Made by a program: the position numbers and the translations under genes
Assembly (NCBI RefSeq): GCF_021474405.1
Contig: NZ_JAKEIO010000044.1
Coordinates: forward strand, 1 to 53,658
Reading direction: 5' to 3'
Origin: [Streptosporangium] indianense
GTDB taxonomy: Bacteria; Actinomycetota; Actinomycetes; Streptomycetales; Streptomycetaceae
DNA: 53,658 bases
The notes under the pieces: model-generated
What the model saw: only the letters and a program-made list of their open reading frames with translations
What the model was told of the DNA's origin: nothing
Databases searched by the model: none
Shown: positions 8,213 to 17,659 of the stretch, piece by piece
Position numbering within the stretch: position 1 is the first letter of the stretch
How the letters are laid out: each line of letters begins with the position of its first letter

Positions 8213-8905
8213 CTATAGCGGCGGCAGCGCCGGAAGCGGTCCGCCGTCCGACGACAGCGCGGACCCGTCGCGGCGGCCCGCGAGCCAGCCCAGCAGGTCG
8301 GCCGGAGTGCCCGTGACCGTCACCTCGGGCCCGTGCTCCCCGGGCTTCCGTCCGGTGCTCCACGCGCGCGTGCCGTCCGTGACGCGGGTGGCCGGCACGT
8401 CGGGGTGCCCGGTGAACCGGTCGGCCAGGAAGTCGATCTCCCGTTCGGTGAAGTCCGTCGGCAAGTCCTCCAGCTCGTAGCCGATCCCCAGGTCCACGTG
8501 GTGCAGCTCCACCTCGACCCACCGCCGGAACGGCACCCGGGACGCGGAGTCCGTGACCCCGTTGCGCAGCTCCACCGTGCGCGTCCAGTCCGCCGGAGCG
8601 TCCCCCGCCTGCTGGAAGCGGGCGGCGCTCTCGCGCAGGTCGGCGAGCTGCACGTCGAGGGCCCGCGGGGCGTCCCGCTCGATGTCGGCGTCCCGCGCCT
8701 CGCCGGAGGCGTACATGGGGCGGCCCCGCAGGACGTTCACGAGGGCGTCCGCGTTGCGGGCGAGGTGGGCCAGTACGTGGCCCCGGCTCCAGCCGGGCAG
8801 CCGTGACGGCTCCGTCACAGCCGCGTTGTCCAGTGCACCGACTGCGGTCAGCAGCCGTTCCGTCGCGTCACGTACAGATGCCAGGTCATGAGCGTGATCA
8901 ATCAT
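8213..8905 (-). CDS. Maleylpyruvate isomerase-family (mycothiol-dependent type) protein
   Basis: This 230-residue protein has the DinB/MDMPI fold. The N-terminal four-helix part has the metal-binding pattern PGWSRGHVLAHLARN, and a second His pair appears in WVEVELHHVDLG. The C-terminal part (PEVTVTGTPADLLGWLAGR) is the SCP2-like/MDMPI C domain. Family members use mycothiol as a cofactor for isomerisation or detoxification. I took the ATG at 8905 (MIDHAHDL), where the conserved N terminus begins; the frame opens 33 codons earlier with unrelated sequence. No maleylpyruvate pathway gene is present, so a detoxification role is more likely than ring-cleavage catabolism. Confidence 0.82.
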   Translation of the reverse strand: MIDHAHDLASVRDATERLLTAVGALDNAAVTEPSRLPGWSRGHVLAHLARNADALVNVLRGRPMYASGEARDADIERDAPRALDVQLADLRESAARFQQAGDAPADWTRTVELRNGVTDSASRVPFRRWVEVELHHVDLGIGYELEDLPTDFTEREIDFLADRFTGHPDVPATRVTDGTRAWSTGRKPGEHGPEVTVTGTPADLLGWLAGRRDGSALSSDGGPLPALPPL

Positions 8906-9049
8906 GGTGCTGACCCTAGCCGCGCCACTCCTTCGGGTGAAGGTGGTGAACGAGTGCCGTAAATCGAAAGCACGTGCTATATGGTCGGACGTGGCGTCGG
9001 GCATGCTGGAGAGCCGGGGTTTGTTGGCAACCCGTGAATCCGACCGGCG

Positions 9050-9072
9050 TTGTCAGTGGCTCCCCCTAGTCT
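9050..9072 (+). promoter_or_regulatory. PafBC-type DNA-damage promoter of uvrA
   Basis: TTGTCAGTG (9050-9058), eight bases, then TAGTCT (9067-9072) is a perfect match to the actinobacterial RecA-NDp consensus TTGTCRGTG-N8-TANNNT used by PafBC. The predicted start lies near 9079, giving a leader of about 50 bases to the uvrA GTG. I found no LexA palindrome (GAAC-N4-GTTC) in 8906-9127. Confidence 0.85.
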
Positions 9073-9127
9073 GAGAAAGACGGGGGCCCCGCCCCTGTCA
9101 CTTCTCTCAAGAAAGGTGCGGACCGGC

Positions 9128-12169
<3,042 letters not shown>

Positions 12170-12178
12170 GCCCTGCCG

Positions 12179-12222
12179 AACGCGCCGTGCCCCAGGCTTC
12201 GACCTGTGGGGCACGGCGCGTT
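12179..12222. terminator. uvrA terminator, probably bidirectional
   Basis: A perfect 16-bp stem (12179-12194 with 12207-12222) around a 12-base loop lies ten bases after the uvrA stop and eleven before the stop of the converging yceI-like gene. It could serve both. Confidence 0.85.
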
Positions 12223-12232
12223 CCGTGTGCGG

Positions 12233-12784
12233 TCAGGCGGCCTTCGGCTCCACGAACTGCATGTCGAGCTGGATCTTGACCACGTCGCCGAGCACACCGG
12301 GAGCGAAGTGCAGCCCGAAGTCGCTGCGCCGGATCTCGCCCGTCGCCTCGAACCCGGCGTGCCGGCTGCCGTCCATGGGCACGTCGACCAGGCCGCCGAA
12401 CTCCACGGCGAGCATCACCGGGCGGGTCACCTCGCCGATCGTCAGCTCCCCCTCCATGGTCCAGTCCTCACCCTCGCCCGACACCCGCGTCGAGCGGTAC
12501 GTCATCGTCGGGCGCTTCTCCACGTCCAGGAGGTCTGAGGCGCGGACGTGCGCGTCCCGGTCGGTGTTGCCGGTGTTGATCGAGGCCAGGTCGACGGTCG
12601 CGGAGATCCGCACGTCCTCGACCCGCTCCCCGACGAACAGTCCGGCCTCCAGCCGCTCGAAGCGCCCCCGCACCTTGGCGATGCCCAGGTGCCGAATGGT
12701 GAAGTTCACGGAGGAGTGGAACGGGTCGAGGGCCCACTGACCGGGGGCGAGCGGCAGGGGCGTCAGGGCGGTGTCATTCGTCAT
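12233..12784 (-). CDS. YceI-family lipid-binding protein
   Basis: This 183-residue protein has the YceI lipocalin-like pattern: WALDPFHSSVNFTIRHLGIAKV at the start, then VRGRFERLEAG, SINTGNTDRDAHVRASDLLDVEKRP and a C-terminal GEIRRSDFGLHF. YceI proteins have a beta-barrel that binds polyisoprenoid or other amphiphilic ligands. No signal peptide is present, so this is the cytoplasmic form common in actinomycetes. The ATG at 12784 has GGAGG just upstream; the frame opens 25 codons earlier but that part is unlike the family. It is divergent from an XRE-type regulator across a 101-base gap with a strong palindrome, suggesting that regulator may control it. Confidence 0.88.
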   Translation of the reverse strand: MTNDTALTPLPLAPGQWALDPFHSSVNFTIRHLGIAKVRGRFERLEAGLFVGERVEDVRISATVDLASINTGNTDRDAHVRASDLLDVEKRPTMTYRSTRVSGEGEDWTMEGELTIGEVTRPVMLAVEFGGLVDVPMDGSRHAGFEATGEIRRSDFGLHFAPGVLGDVVKIQLDMQFVEPKAA

Positions 12785-12801
12785 GCCCTCCACCCTGAGG
12801 G

Positions 12802-12830
12802 CCGGCCGGTCCCCGAGGGAGACCGGCCGG
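12802..12830. promoter_or_regulatory. Palindrome between yceI-like gene and XRE regulator
   Basis: CCGGCCGGTC (12802-12811) and GACCGGCCGG (12821-12830) form perfect 10-base inverted arms with a nine-base spacer. They lie in the only gap between two divergent genes, a good place for an operator of the regulator. A transcript hairpin is also possible. Confidence 0.4.
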
Positions 12831-12885
12831 AGCCTGGTAGTGACGGGGCCACCCTCCACGTCTGCACAGCCGGTACGTTCGGCGG

Positions 12886-13755
12886 GTGAGCGACAACGAG
12901 TTGGGCACGTTCCTGCGCACCTGGCGTGAAGCCGTCACCCCGGCCGAGGCGGGTCTGCCCGCGGGCCCCCGACGCCGTACCCCGGGCCTGCGGCGTGCCG
13001 AACTGGCCACCCTCGCGGGCGTCAGCGTCGAGTACATCACCCGGCTGGAACAGGGTCGCGACCGCAACCCGTCCGCCCAGGTGCTGGGCGCCCTGGCCGA
13101 CGCCCTGAACCTCTCCCTCACCGACCGGACGCTGCTGCGTCGCCTGACCAAGGAGGCGGGCGGTGGCGACCCGCTGATCTGTGCGGCGGCCCCGCCGCTC
13201 AGCCGTGCGGCGCGCCCCACCGTGCGGGCGGTGCTGGACCGGCTGGAGCCGGCTCCCGCGCTGGTGGTCAACTGGATCGGCGACATCCTCGCCCACACGG
13301 CCGGCTACGAACGGCTGGTCGGCCCCCTCGGCCTCCTCGACGACGAGCGGCCCAACCTGCTGCGGTACCTGTTCACCGACGCCCGGGCCCGCGACGCCTA
13401 CAGGGACTGGGACCGGGTGGCCGACGACCTCGTCGCCCGGCTCCGGCACGGCGTCCCCCTCCGGGACCCGTATCTCGCCGAGCTGGCCGACGAGCTGACG
13501 GTGACGGCCGGTGCGGAGTTCACCGACCGGTTCGCCGACCTGGCCGCGGCGCCCCGACGGACGGCCTCCCAGCACATCGAGCACCCGGAGGCCGGGCCCC
13601 TGCGGCTGCTGAACGAGACGCTCACGCTTCCCGACGAGGGGCAGCACCTCGTCGTCCACCTGCCCGCGGACGACGCGACGGCCATCGCCCTGGACCGCCT
13701 CAACGGACGCCGCCCCGGCGCGCTGCGGGCGGTGGCGGTGGGGGAGACCGGCTGA
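12886..13755 (+). CDS. XRE-type regulator with MmyB-like ligand domain
   Basis: This 289-residue protein has an N-terminal helix-turn-helix (about residues 10-75: RTPGLRRAELATLAGVSVEYITRLEQGRDRNPS) and a C-terminal MmyB-like PAS-fold domain (about 105-270: VVNWIGDILAHTAGYERLVG, LRYLFTDARARDAY, and HPEAGPLRLLNETL). Such MmyB-type proteins are very common in Streptomyces and bind fatty-acid-like ligands. The start is a GTG at 12886. Pairing with a lipid-binding YceI-type gene across a palindrome suggests a small circuit responding to lipophilic molecules, but that is inference. The gene ends convergent with the pfkB-type kinase. Confidence 0.9.
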   Translation: MSDNELGTFLRTWREAVTPAEAGLPAGPRRRTPGLRRAELATLAGVSVEYITRLEQGRDRNPSAQVLGALADALNLSLTDRTLLRRLTKEAGGGDPLICAAAPPLSRAARPTVRAVLDRLEPAPALVVNWIGDILAHTAGYERLVGPLGLLDDERPNLLRYLFTDARARDAYRDWDRVADDLVARLRHGVPLRDPYLAELADELTVTAGAEFTDRFADLAAAPRRTASQHIEHPEAGPLRLLNETLTLPDEGQHLVVHLPADDATAIALDRLNGRRPGALRAVAVGETG

Positions 13756-13836
13756 AGCCCCGACCGGGTACGAGGCGCACAGGGCCCCGGCGGCCCGGTC
13801 CTCCACGGGTGGTGGTCGCGGGGCGTCCGGCCTGTG

Positions 13837-14742
13837 TCAGCCCTCCAGCTCGCGCGCGTACGGCGGCTCAGCCCCGGCGCGTGAGCAGGTGATCGCCGCC
13901 GCGCGGGCCGCGAACGCCAGCAGTTCCGTCCAGCCGGCGTGGCCCAGTTCGGCCAGGCTCCGTGTGCTCAGGGCGTCGCGCACGGCAAGCCCGTGCAGCA
14001 GGGCCGCGTTGACCGTGTCGCCCGCGCCGATGGTGTCCACGACCTCGACGCGTTCGCCCGGCACCGTGTACTCCCCGTCGGCGGTGAAGGCGGTCAGGCC
14101 GTCACCGCCCCGCGTGATCACGACCGCGTCCGGTCCCGCCGCCAGCCATTCCCCGGGCGTGCCCCCGAGCCACTCCGCGTCCTCCGCGGACAGCTTCAGC
14201 AGCGACACCGACGGCAGCCAGCTCTTGAACCGCGCCCGGTAGGCGTCCGCGTCCGGAATCAGCCCGGGCCGGATGTTCGGGTCCAGCGCGGTGAACAGGC
14301 CCTGTGCCGACGCCCGGCGCATCATCTCCTCGTAGGCGCTCGCGCCCGGCTCCAGCACCAGGGAACAGGTGCCGAAGGACACCGCCCGGGTGCCGGACGG
14401 CAGCGCGGAGGGCGCCTCGAACAGCCGGTCGGCCGTCCCGTCGACGTAGAAGGAGTAGGCCGCCGAGCCGTCCGCGCCGACTGTGGCGACGGCCAGCGTC
14501 GTCGGCTCGGTGCCCCGCTGCACCGGGGACACGTCGACCCCGGACGCGCTCAGTCCGTCCAGCAGGGCCTGTCCGAAGGCGTCGGACGACACCCGGGAGC
14601 AGAAAGCGGTGGGGGAGCCGAGACGGCCCAGCGCCACGGCCGTGTTGTACGGGCCGCCCCCGAGCGCGGGCCGCAGCGCCGCCAGGGCACCCGTGCCCTG
14701 CGGTACCAGGTCGATCAGTGCCTCACCGGCGACGACGATCAC
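13837..14742 (-). CDS. PfkB-family sugar kinase (fructokinase-like)
   Basis: This 301-residue kinase has both PfkB signatures: GGGPYNTAVALGRLG near the N terminus and DTIGAGDTVNAALLHG near the C terminus, which holds the catalytic Asp. The opening VAGEALIDLVPQG is close to bacterial fructokinases. I chose the GTG at 14742, with GAGGAAGG upstream; the open frame continues further but is not kinase-like. The start overlaps the stop of the LacI-type gene in a GTGA, so the two are translationally coupled. The substrate is inferred to be fructose or a related sugar taken up elsewhere, since no transporter lies next to it. Confidence 0.88.
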   Translation of the reverse strand: MIVVAGEALIDLVPQGTGALAALRPALGGGPYNTAVALGRLGSPTAFCSRVSSDAFGQALLDGLSASGVDVSPVQRGTEPTTLAVATVGADGSAAYSFYVDGTADRLFEAPSALPSGTRAVSFGTCSLVLEPGASAYEEMMRRASAQGLFTALDPNIRPGLIPDADAYRARFKSWLPSVSLLKLSAEDAEWLGGTPGEWLAAGPDAVVITRGGDGLTAFTADGEYTVPGERVEVVDTIGAGDTVNAALLHGLAVRDALSTRSLAELGHAGWTELLAFAARAAAITCSRAGAEPPYARELEG

Positions 14743-15782
14743 GACGGGGTTCCTTCCTCGGACGGGCTCGGGCAGCCGCACGACGTGCGGTGGACGAAGG
14801 TGCAGGGCAGCCGCACGGTCCGGACCGGCCGGCCCGGTTCGGCGAGCCGCTCCAGAAGCACGTGGACGGCGCGGGCGCCGATGTCCCTGCCGGGCTGGGC
14901 GATGGCGGTGAGCCGGGGCGAGAAGAGATCCGCCCACGCGAAGTCGTCGAAACAGCACAGGGCGATGTCACCCGGCACGGACAGGCCGTGCGCACGCAGC
15001 GCACGCAGCACGCCGATGGTCATGGCGTTGTTGCCGGTGACCAGCGCGGTGGGCGGCACCCCCAGCGACAACAGGGCCCCGGTCGCCTGCTCGGCACCCG
15101 CCGACTCCGAGTCGCCGTGCACCAGCAGCCGCTCGTCGTACGCCAGGCCGCCGAAGGCCAGACCACTGCGGTACCCGGTGATCCGCTCGCTCGTCGTGCT
15201 GAGCCCGGGCCGCCCCGCCACCAGTCCGATCCGCCGGTGACCGAGCCCGGCGAGGTGGGTGACCAGCCGGGACATCGGTTCGGCGTTGTCGGCGCACACC
15301 TGGTCGACGTGCCGACCGCCGTCCTTGCCGGGCGCGTCCACCACCCGGTCCAGGAACACGGCCGGTACGTCGTGCCGCCCCAGGTAGGCGAGCAGCCCGC
15401 GCGGATCGGCGGAGGGCGCGACGATCAGGCCGTCGACCCGGCGCTCGTGCAGCAGCTGGACGACCTTGCGCTCGTGCTCCGGGTCGTCGTGCGGATCGGC
15501 GAGCAGCAGGCTGTATCCGGCCTCCAGCGCGGCGGCTTCGACGCCCTGGAGGATCTCCGTGAAGTAGGGATTGCTGATCGCCGACACCGCTAGGCCGATG
15601 GACCGGGTGCGGGAAGTCACCAGGGAACGGGCCAGCGTGTTCGGGGTGTAGCCGAGCTCCTCCACGGCGTCCAGCACCGCCTGGCGGGTGTGCGGCAGCA
15701 CCGGCCGGGTCCCGTTCAGCACGTGAGAGACCGTCGCCACGGAAACACCGGCGCTGCGCGCGACATCGGCCATGGTCGCCAT
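14739..15782 (-). CDS. LacI-family transcriptional repressor
   Basis: This 347-residue protein starts with a LacI helix-turn-helix (MADVARSAGVSVATVSHVLNG, then the hinge region with NTLARSLVTSRT) followed by a periplasmic-binding-protein-like sugar domain (SIGLAVSAISNPYFTEIL, DGLIVAPSADP, and C-terminal DIALCCFDDF). The ATG at 15782 has GGAGG seven bases upstream; an ATG at 15773 is a weaker option. It is the first gene of a two-gene operon with the sugar kinase, overlapping it by four bases. A near-perfect 28-bp palindrome 52 bases upstream of its start is almost certainly its own operator, so the operon is probably induced by the kinase substrate or product. Confidence 0.93.
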   Translation of the reverse strand: MATMADVARSAGVSVATVSHVLNGTRPVLPHTRQAVLDAVEELGYTPNTLARSLVTSRTRSIGLAVSAISNPYFTEILQGVEAAALEAGYSLLLADPHDDPEHERKVVQLLHERRVDGLIVAPSADPRGLLAYLGRHDVPAVFLDRVVDAPGKDGGRHVDQVCADNAEPMSRLVTHLAGLGHRRIGLVAGRPGLSTTSERITGYRSGLAFGGLAYDERLLVHGDSESAGAEQATGALLSLGVPPTALVTGNNAMTIGVLRALRAHGLSVPGDIALCCFDDFAWADLFSPRLTAIAQPGRDIGARAVHVLLERLAEPGRPVRTVRLPCTFVHRTSCGCPSPSEEGTPS

Positions 15783-15833
15783 GGGCGTTCCCTCCTCCCC
15801 TTCCGGCGGGGAACGTATCGCATCGAGCGGCAG

Positions 15834-15861
15834 ACGTAAACGCTTGCGCAATCGTTTACGT
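15834..15861. promoter_or_regulatory. LacI-type operator of the lacI-pfkB operon
   Basis: Arms ACGTAAACG (15834-15842) and CGTTTACGT (15853-15861) frame a centre that includes TTGCGCAA. The whole 28 bases form a palindrome with a single mismatched pair. The AAACG and TTGCGCAA elements are typical LacI-family half-sites. Confidence 0.85.
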
Positions 15862-15879
15862 CCGACCGCTCCCGGTAGC

Positions 15880-15982
15880 CGAAGGACAGATCCGGAGCCG
15901 GAGCCGAAGGACAGGATCCGGGCTCGAAGGACAGATTCGGGCCCGAAGGCCGGGATCCGGGCCCGAAGGGCGGATCCGGGCT
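15880..15982. repeat. About 20-bp minisatellite, five copies
   Basis: Five head-to-tail units start with CGAAGG at 15880, 15905, 15925, 15944 and 15964, each followed by a GATCCGG-like core (GATTCGG in one unit). Units are 19-25 bases long. They lie between the lacI operator and the end of the next gene; I see no gene in 15862-16031. Confidence 0.75.
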
Positions 15983-16031
15983 CCTGGAGAGGCGGTCCCC
16001 GTACGACGTCCCGCGCAGCGGTCCCGGGCGG

Positions 16032-16979
16032 CTACTCCCAGTCCCAGCCGATGCCCAGGAACCCCGCCCGTACCCGGGGCTCGACCAGGTGCACCGAGTG
16101 GTGCCGACCGCTCAGCGCCAAGCCCTGGCACGCGCCCCTCGGCGCCGCCGCGGAGTGCTGGGCGAAGCGGTGGCACCGCACCGGAAGGGCCGCCGGGTCG
16201 AAGCACACCTGAAGGACGTACTGACCCCCGGGGCAGTCGAAGCCGCGCACGTACTCGCGGGCCACACCCGCCGTGCCGTCCTCGACGCCGTAGCGGAACA
16301 GGAAGGTGTCCCCGGCCCGCAGCCGGGTGTCGAAGAGCAGCTCGGCCGCGAGCACCCCGGTGTCGCGGTGCCAACGGACACGCCCGGTACGGCAGTTCTC
16401 CAGGGCGTGCACCCGCATGCGCTCCGGCGCCGCACCGCGATCCCCGTGGTGGACGGCCACGAAGCGGTCGATGCCGTCCCGGTGGGCGCGCACGATGTGG
16501 TGCGACTCACGCTCGGCGAGTTCACGCCGCGCCCCGATCCGGAGCCGTTCGTGGTGGCCGAGGGAGTGCAGGCCCCCGTCCGGCGGGCAGTCCAGCTCGG
16601 CGAGCAACTGGTCCAGGACGCCGGACGCCTCGACGAGGGAGCGGTAGGAGCGGGCGGCGGACCGCAGCCCGGACGTGCTGTCCCCGCTCTCGGCGAGCAG
16701 CCGGATCAGCGACTCCTCGGGAAGCTCCAGGATCTCCTCCAGCGCGCGCACGGCCCGCAGCGACTCGGGGCGCTGCGGGCGCCGGGCGCCCTGCTGCCAG
16801 TAACTCAGGCTGGTGACACCGACCTTCACCCCGTGTCGGGACAGGTGGTGCTGCACGCGCTGCAGGGGCAGGCCGCGGGCGGCGATGGCGGCCCGCAGGG
16901 CGACGTGGAAGGGGCCGCCTTGCAGGACCGAGTCCAGTTCCGCGGTGGCGACGTCCGCGTGCTGTGGGGCGTGCGGCAT
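16032..16979 (-). CDS. HTH-containing protein of unknown function
   Basis: I do not recognise this 315-residue protein as a named family. The N-terminal third has a helix-turn-helix feel (LRAAIAARGLPLQRVQHHLSRHG, then LSYWQQGARRPQRPESLRAVRALEEILELPEESL). It resembles XRE/Lsr2-region regulators that Streptomyces carries in several copies. The rest is a beta-rich region with many His and Arg residues, including ELAERESHHIVRAHRDGIDR, ENCRTGRVRWHRDTG and RGFDCPGGQYVLQVCFDP, and may be a sensor or ligand domain. The ATG at 16979 has AGAGG seven bases upstream. It has no partner in an operon. Confidence 0.75.
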   Translation of the reverse strand: MPHAPQHADVATAELDSVLQGGPFHVALRAAIAARGLPLQRVQHHLSRHGVKVGVTSLSYWQQGARRPQRPESLRAVRALEEILELPEESLIRLLAESGDSTSGLRSAARSYRSLVEASGVLDQLLAELDCPPDGGLHSLGHHERLRIGARRELAERESHHIVRAHRDGIDRFVAVHHGDRGAAPERMRVHALENCRTGRVRWHRDTGVLAAELLFDTRLRAGDTFLFRYGVEDGTAGVAREYVRGFDCPGGQYVLQVCFDPAALPVRCHRFAQHSAAAPRGACQGLALSGRHHSVHLVEPRVRAGFLGIGWDWE

Positions 16980-17180
16980 GCAGGGGCCTCTTCTCTGAGT
17001 CGGCAACGGCTGGTCAGACCGCTTGCGCGGGGCCCTCCCACCGGCGCGGGCAGGTCTTCACATCCGTACGCCGTCGTTCAGGGCCCGAGTTCCCCCGCAT
17101 TGAAGCGTGTTGACCCGGCCCCGACAACACCTGATGCCGGACAGTGACCCACGTGCTCCCGGCCGGCGCCGCCCGGACAT

Positions 17181-17214
17181 GCGAACGCCCGGGGCGTGCG
17201 CCCCGGGCGTTCGC
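17181..17214. terminator. Strong terminator hairpin
   Basis: A perfect 15-bp stem (17181-17195 with 17200-17214) with a four-base loop lies 28 bases beyond the stop of the 53-codon minus-strand gene, which it probably ends. The rest of 16980-17242 holds nothing I recognise. Confidence 0.8.
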
Positions 17215-17242
17215 GTCGGCCTGTGCTTCCGGGAGCGGCCGC

Positions 17243-17404
17243 CTAGGAGCGGTCGCCGCCGTCCTGTTCCCGCAGGGCCAGGCGCTTGGCCCGCACGATG
17301 TCGGGATCGCGCGGGTCCAGGGCGTCGGGCAGCGCGAACGCGTCGTCCGCGTACCGGCGGGCACGGGTCGTCCGCCGGGTTTTCTCGATCCGCATCCGCT
17401 TCAT
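17243..17404 (-). CDS. Small basic protein, 53 residues, unknown function
   Basis: MKRMRIEKTRRTTRARRYAD opens a very basic N terminus, followed by an acidic/proline middle (FALPDALDPRDPDIVRAKRL) and a polar end. The reading is convincing as a gene because GGAGG lies about nine bases before the ATG and a strong terminator follows the stop. The amino-acid mix is also unlike the Arg/Pro/Ala noise of shadow frames. A similar short protein next to uvrC is familiar from other Streptomyces, from memory. It is divergent from uvrC with 255 bases between. Function unknown. Confidence 0.7.
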   Translation of the reverse strand: MKRMRIEKTRRTTRARRYADDAFALPDALDPRDPDIVRAKRLALREQDGGDRS

Positions 17405-17629
17405 CTGCGCAGCCCTCCGACCCGTGGCCCGCCCGCTCCCCACCGGGAAACGGCCGGTCCGCACCGACAACCTGTGCCTGCACCGGCACGGACGCCGCCC
17501 ACCGGACGTCGCCGTGTGCCGTGGGTGAGCCACATTCCCACTCCCGGTGGGCCGTAACCCCCGGGCGGCCCATGCCGTTGGAAACTGCCTGCCGCCGGGA
17601 CCCTGATCAGGTCCCTCCGCGGCGCCTGA

Positions 17630-17652
17630 CTGTCGGTGCTCGCCAGTAGGGT
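17630..17652 (+). promoter_or_regulatory. PafBC-type promoter of uvrC, probably leaderless
   Basis: CTGTCGGTG (17630-17638), eight bases and TAGGGT (17647-17652) match TTGTCRGTG-N8-TANNNT at all but the first base. The -10 ends seven bases before the uvrC ATG (17660), so transcription should start at or next to the A of that ATG. No ribosome site lies in between. Confidence 0.75.
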
Positions 17653-17659
17653 GTGAGAC

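Noticed and set aside
8940..8965. Possible LexA box upstream of uvrA (GAACGAGTGCCG)
   Set aside because: Only one half-site is present; the GTTC half is missing.
15834..15861. Reading the lacI upstream palindrome as a terminator
   Set aside because: It lies upstream of the gene, is AT-rich at the arms, and has LacI half-sites; an operator fits better.
17440..17475. Minus-strand TTGTCGGTG upstream of the 53-codon gene as a fourth PafBC-type promoter
   Set aside because: No TANNNT follows at eight bases or at seven or nine; the -35 word alone is not enough.
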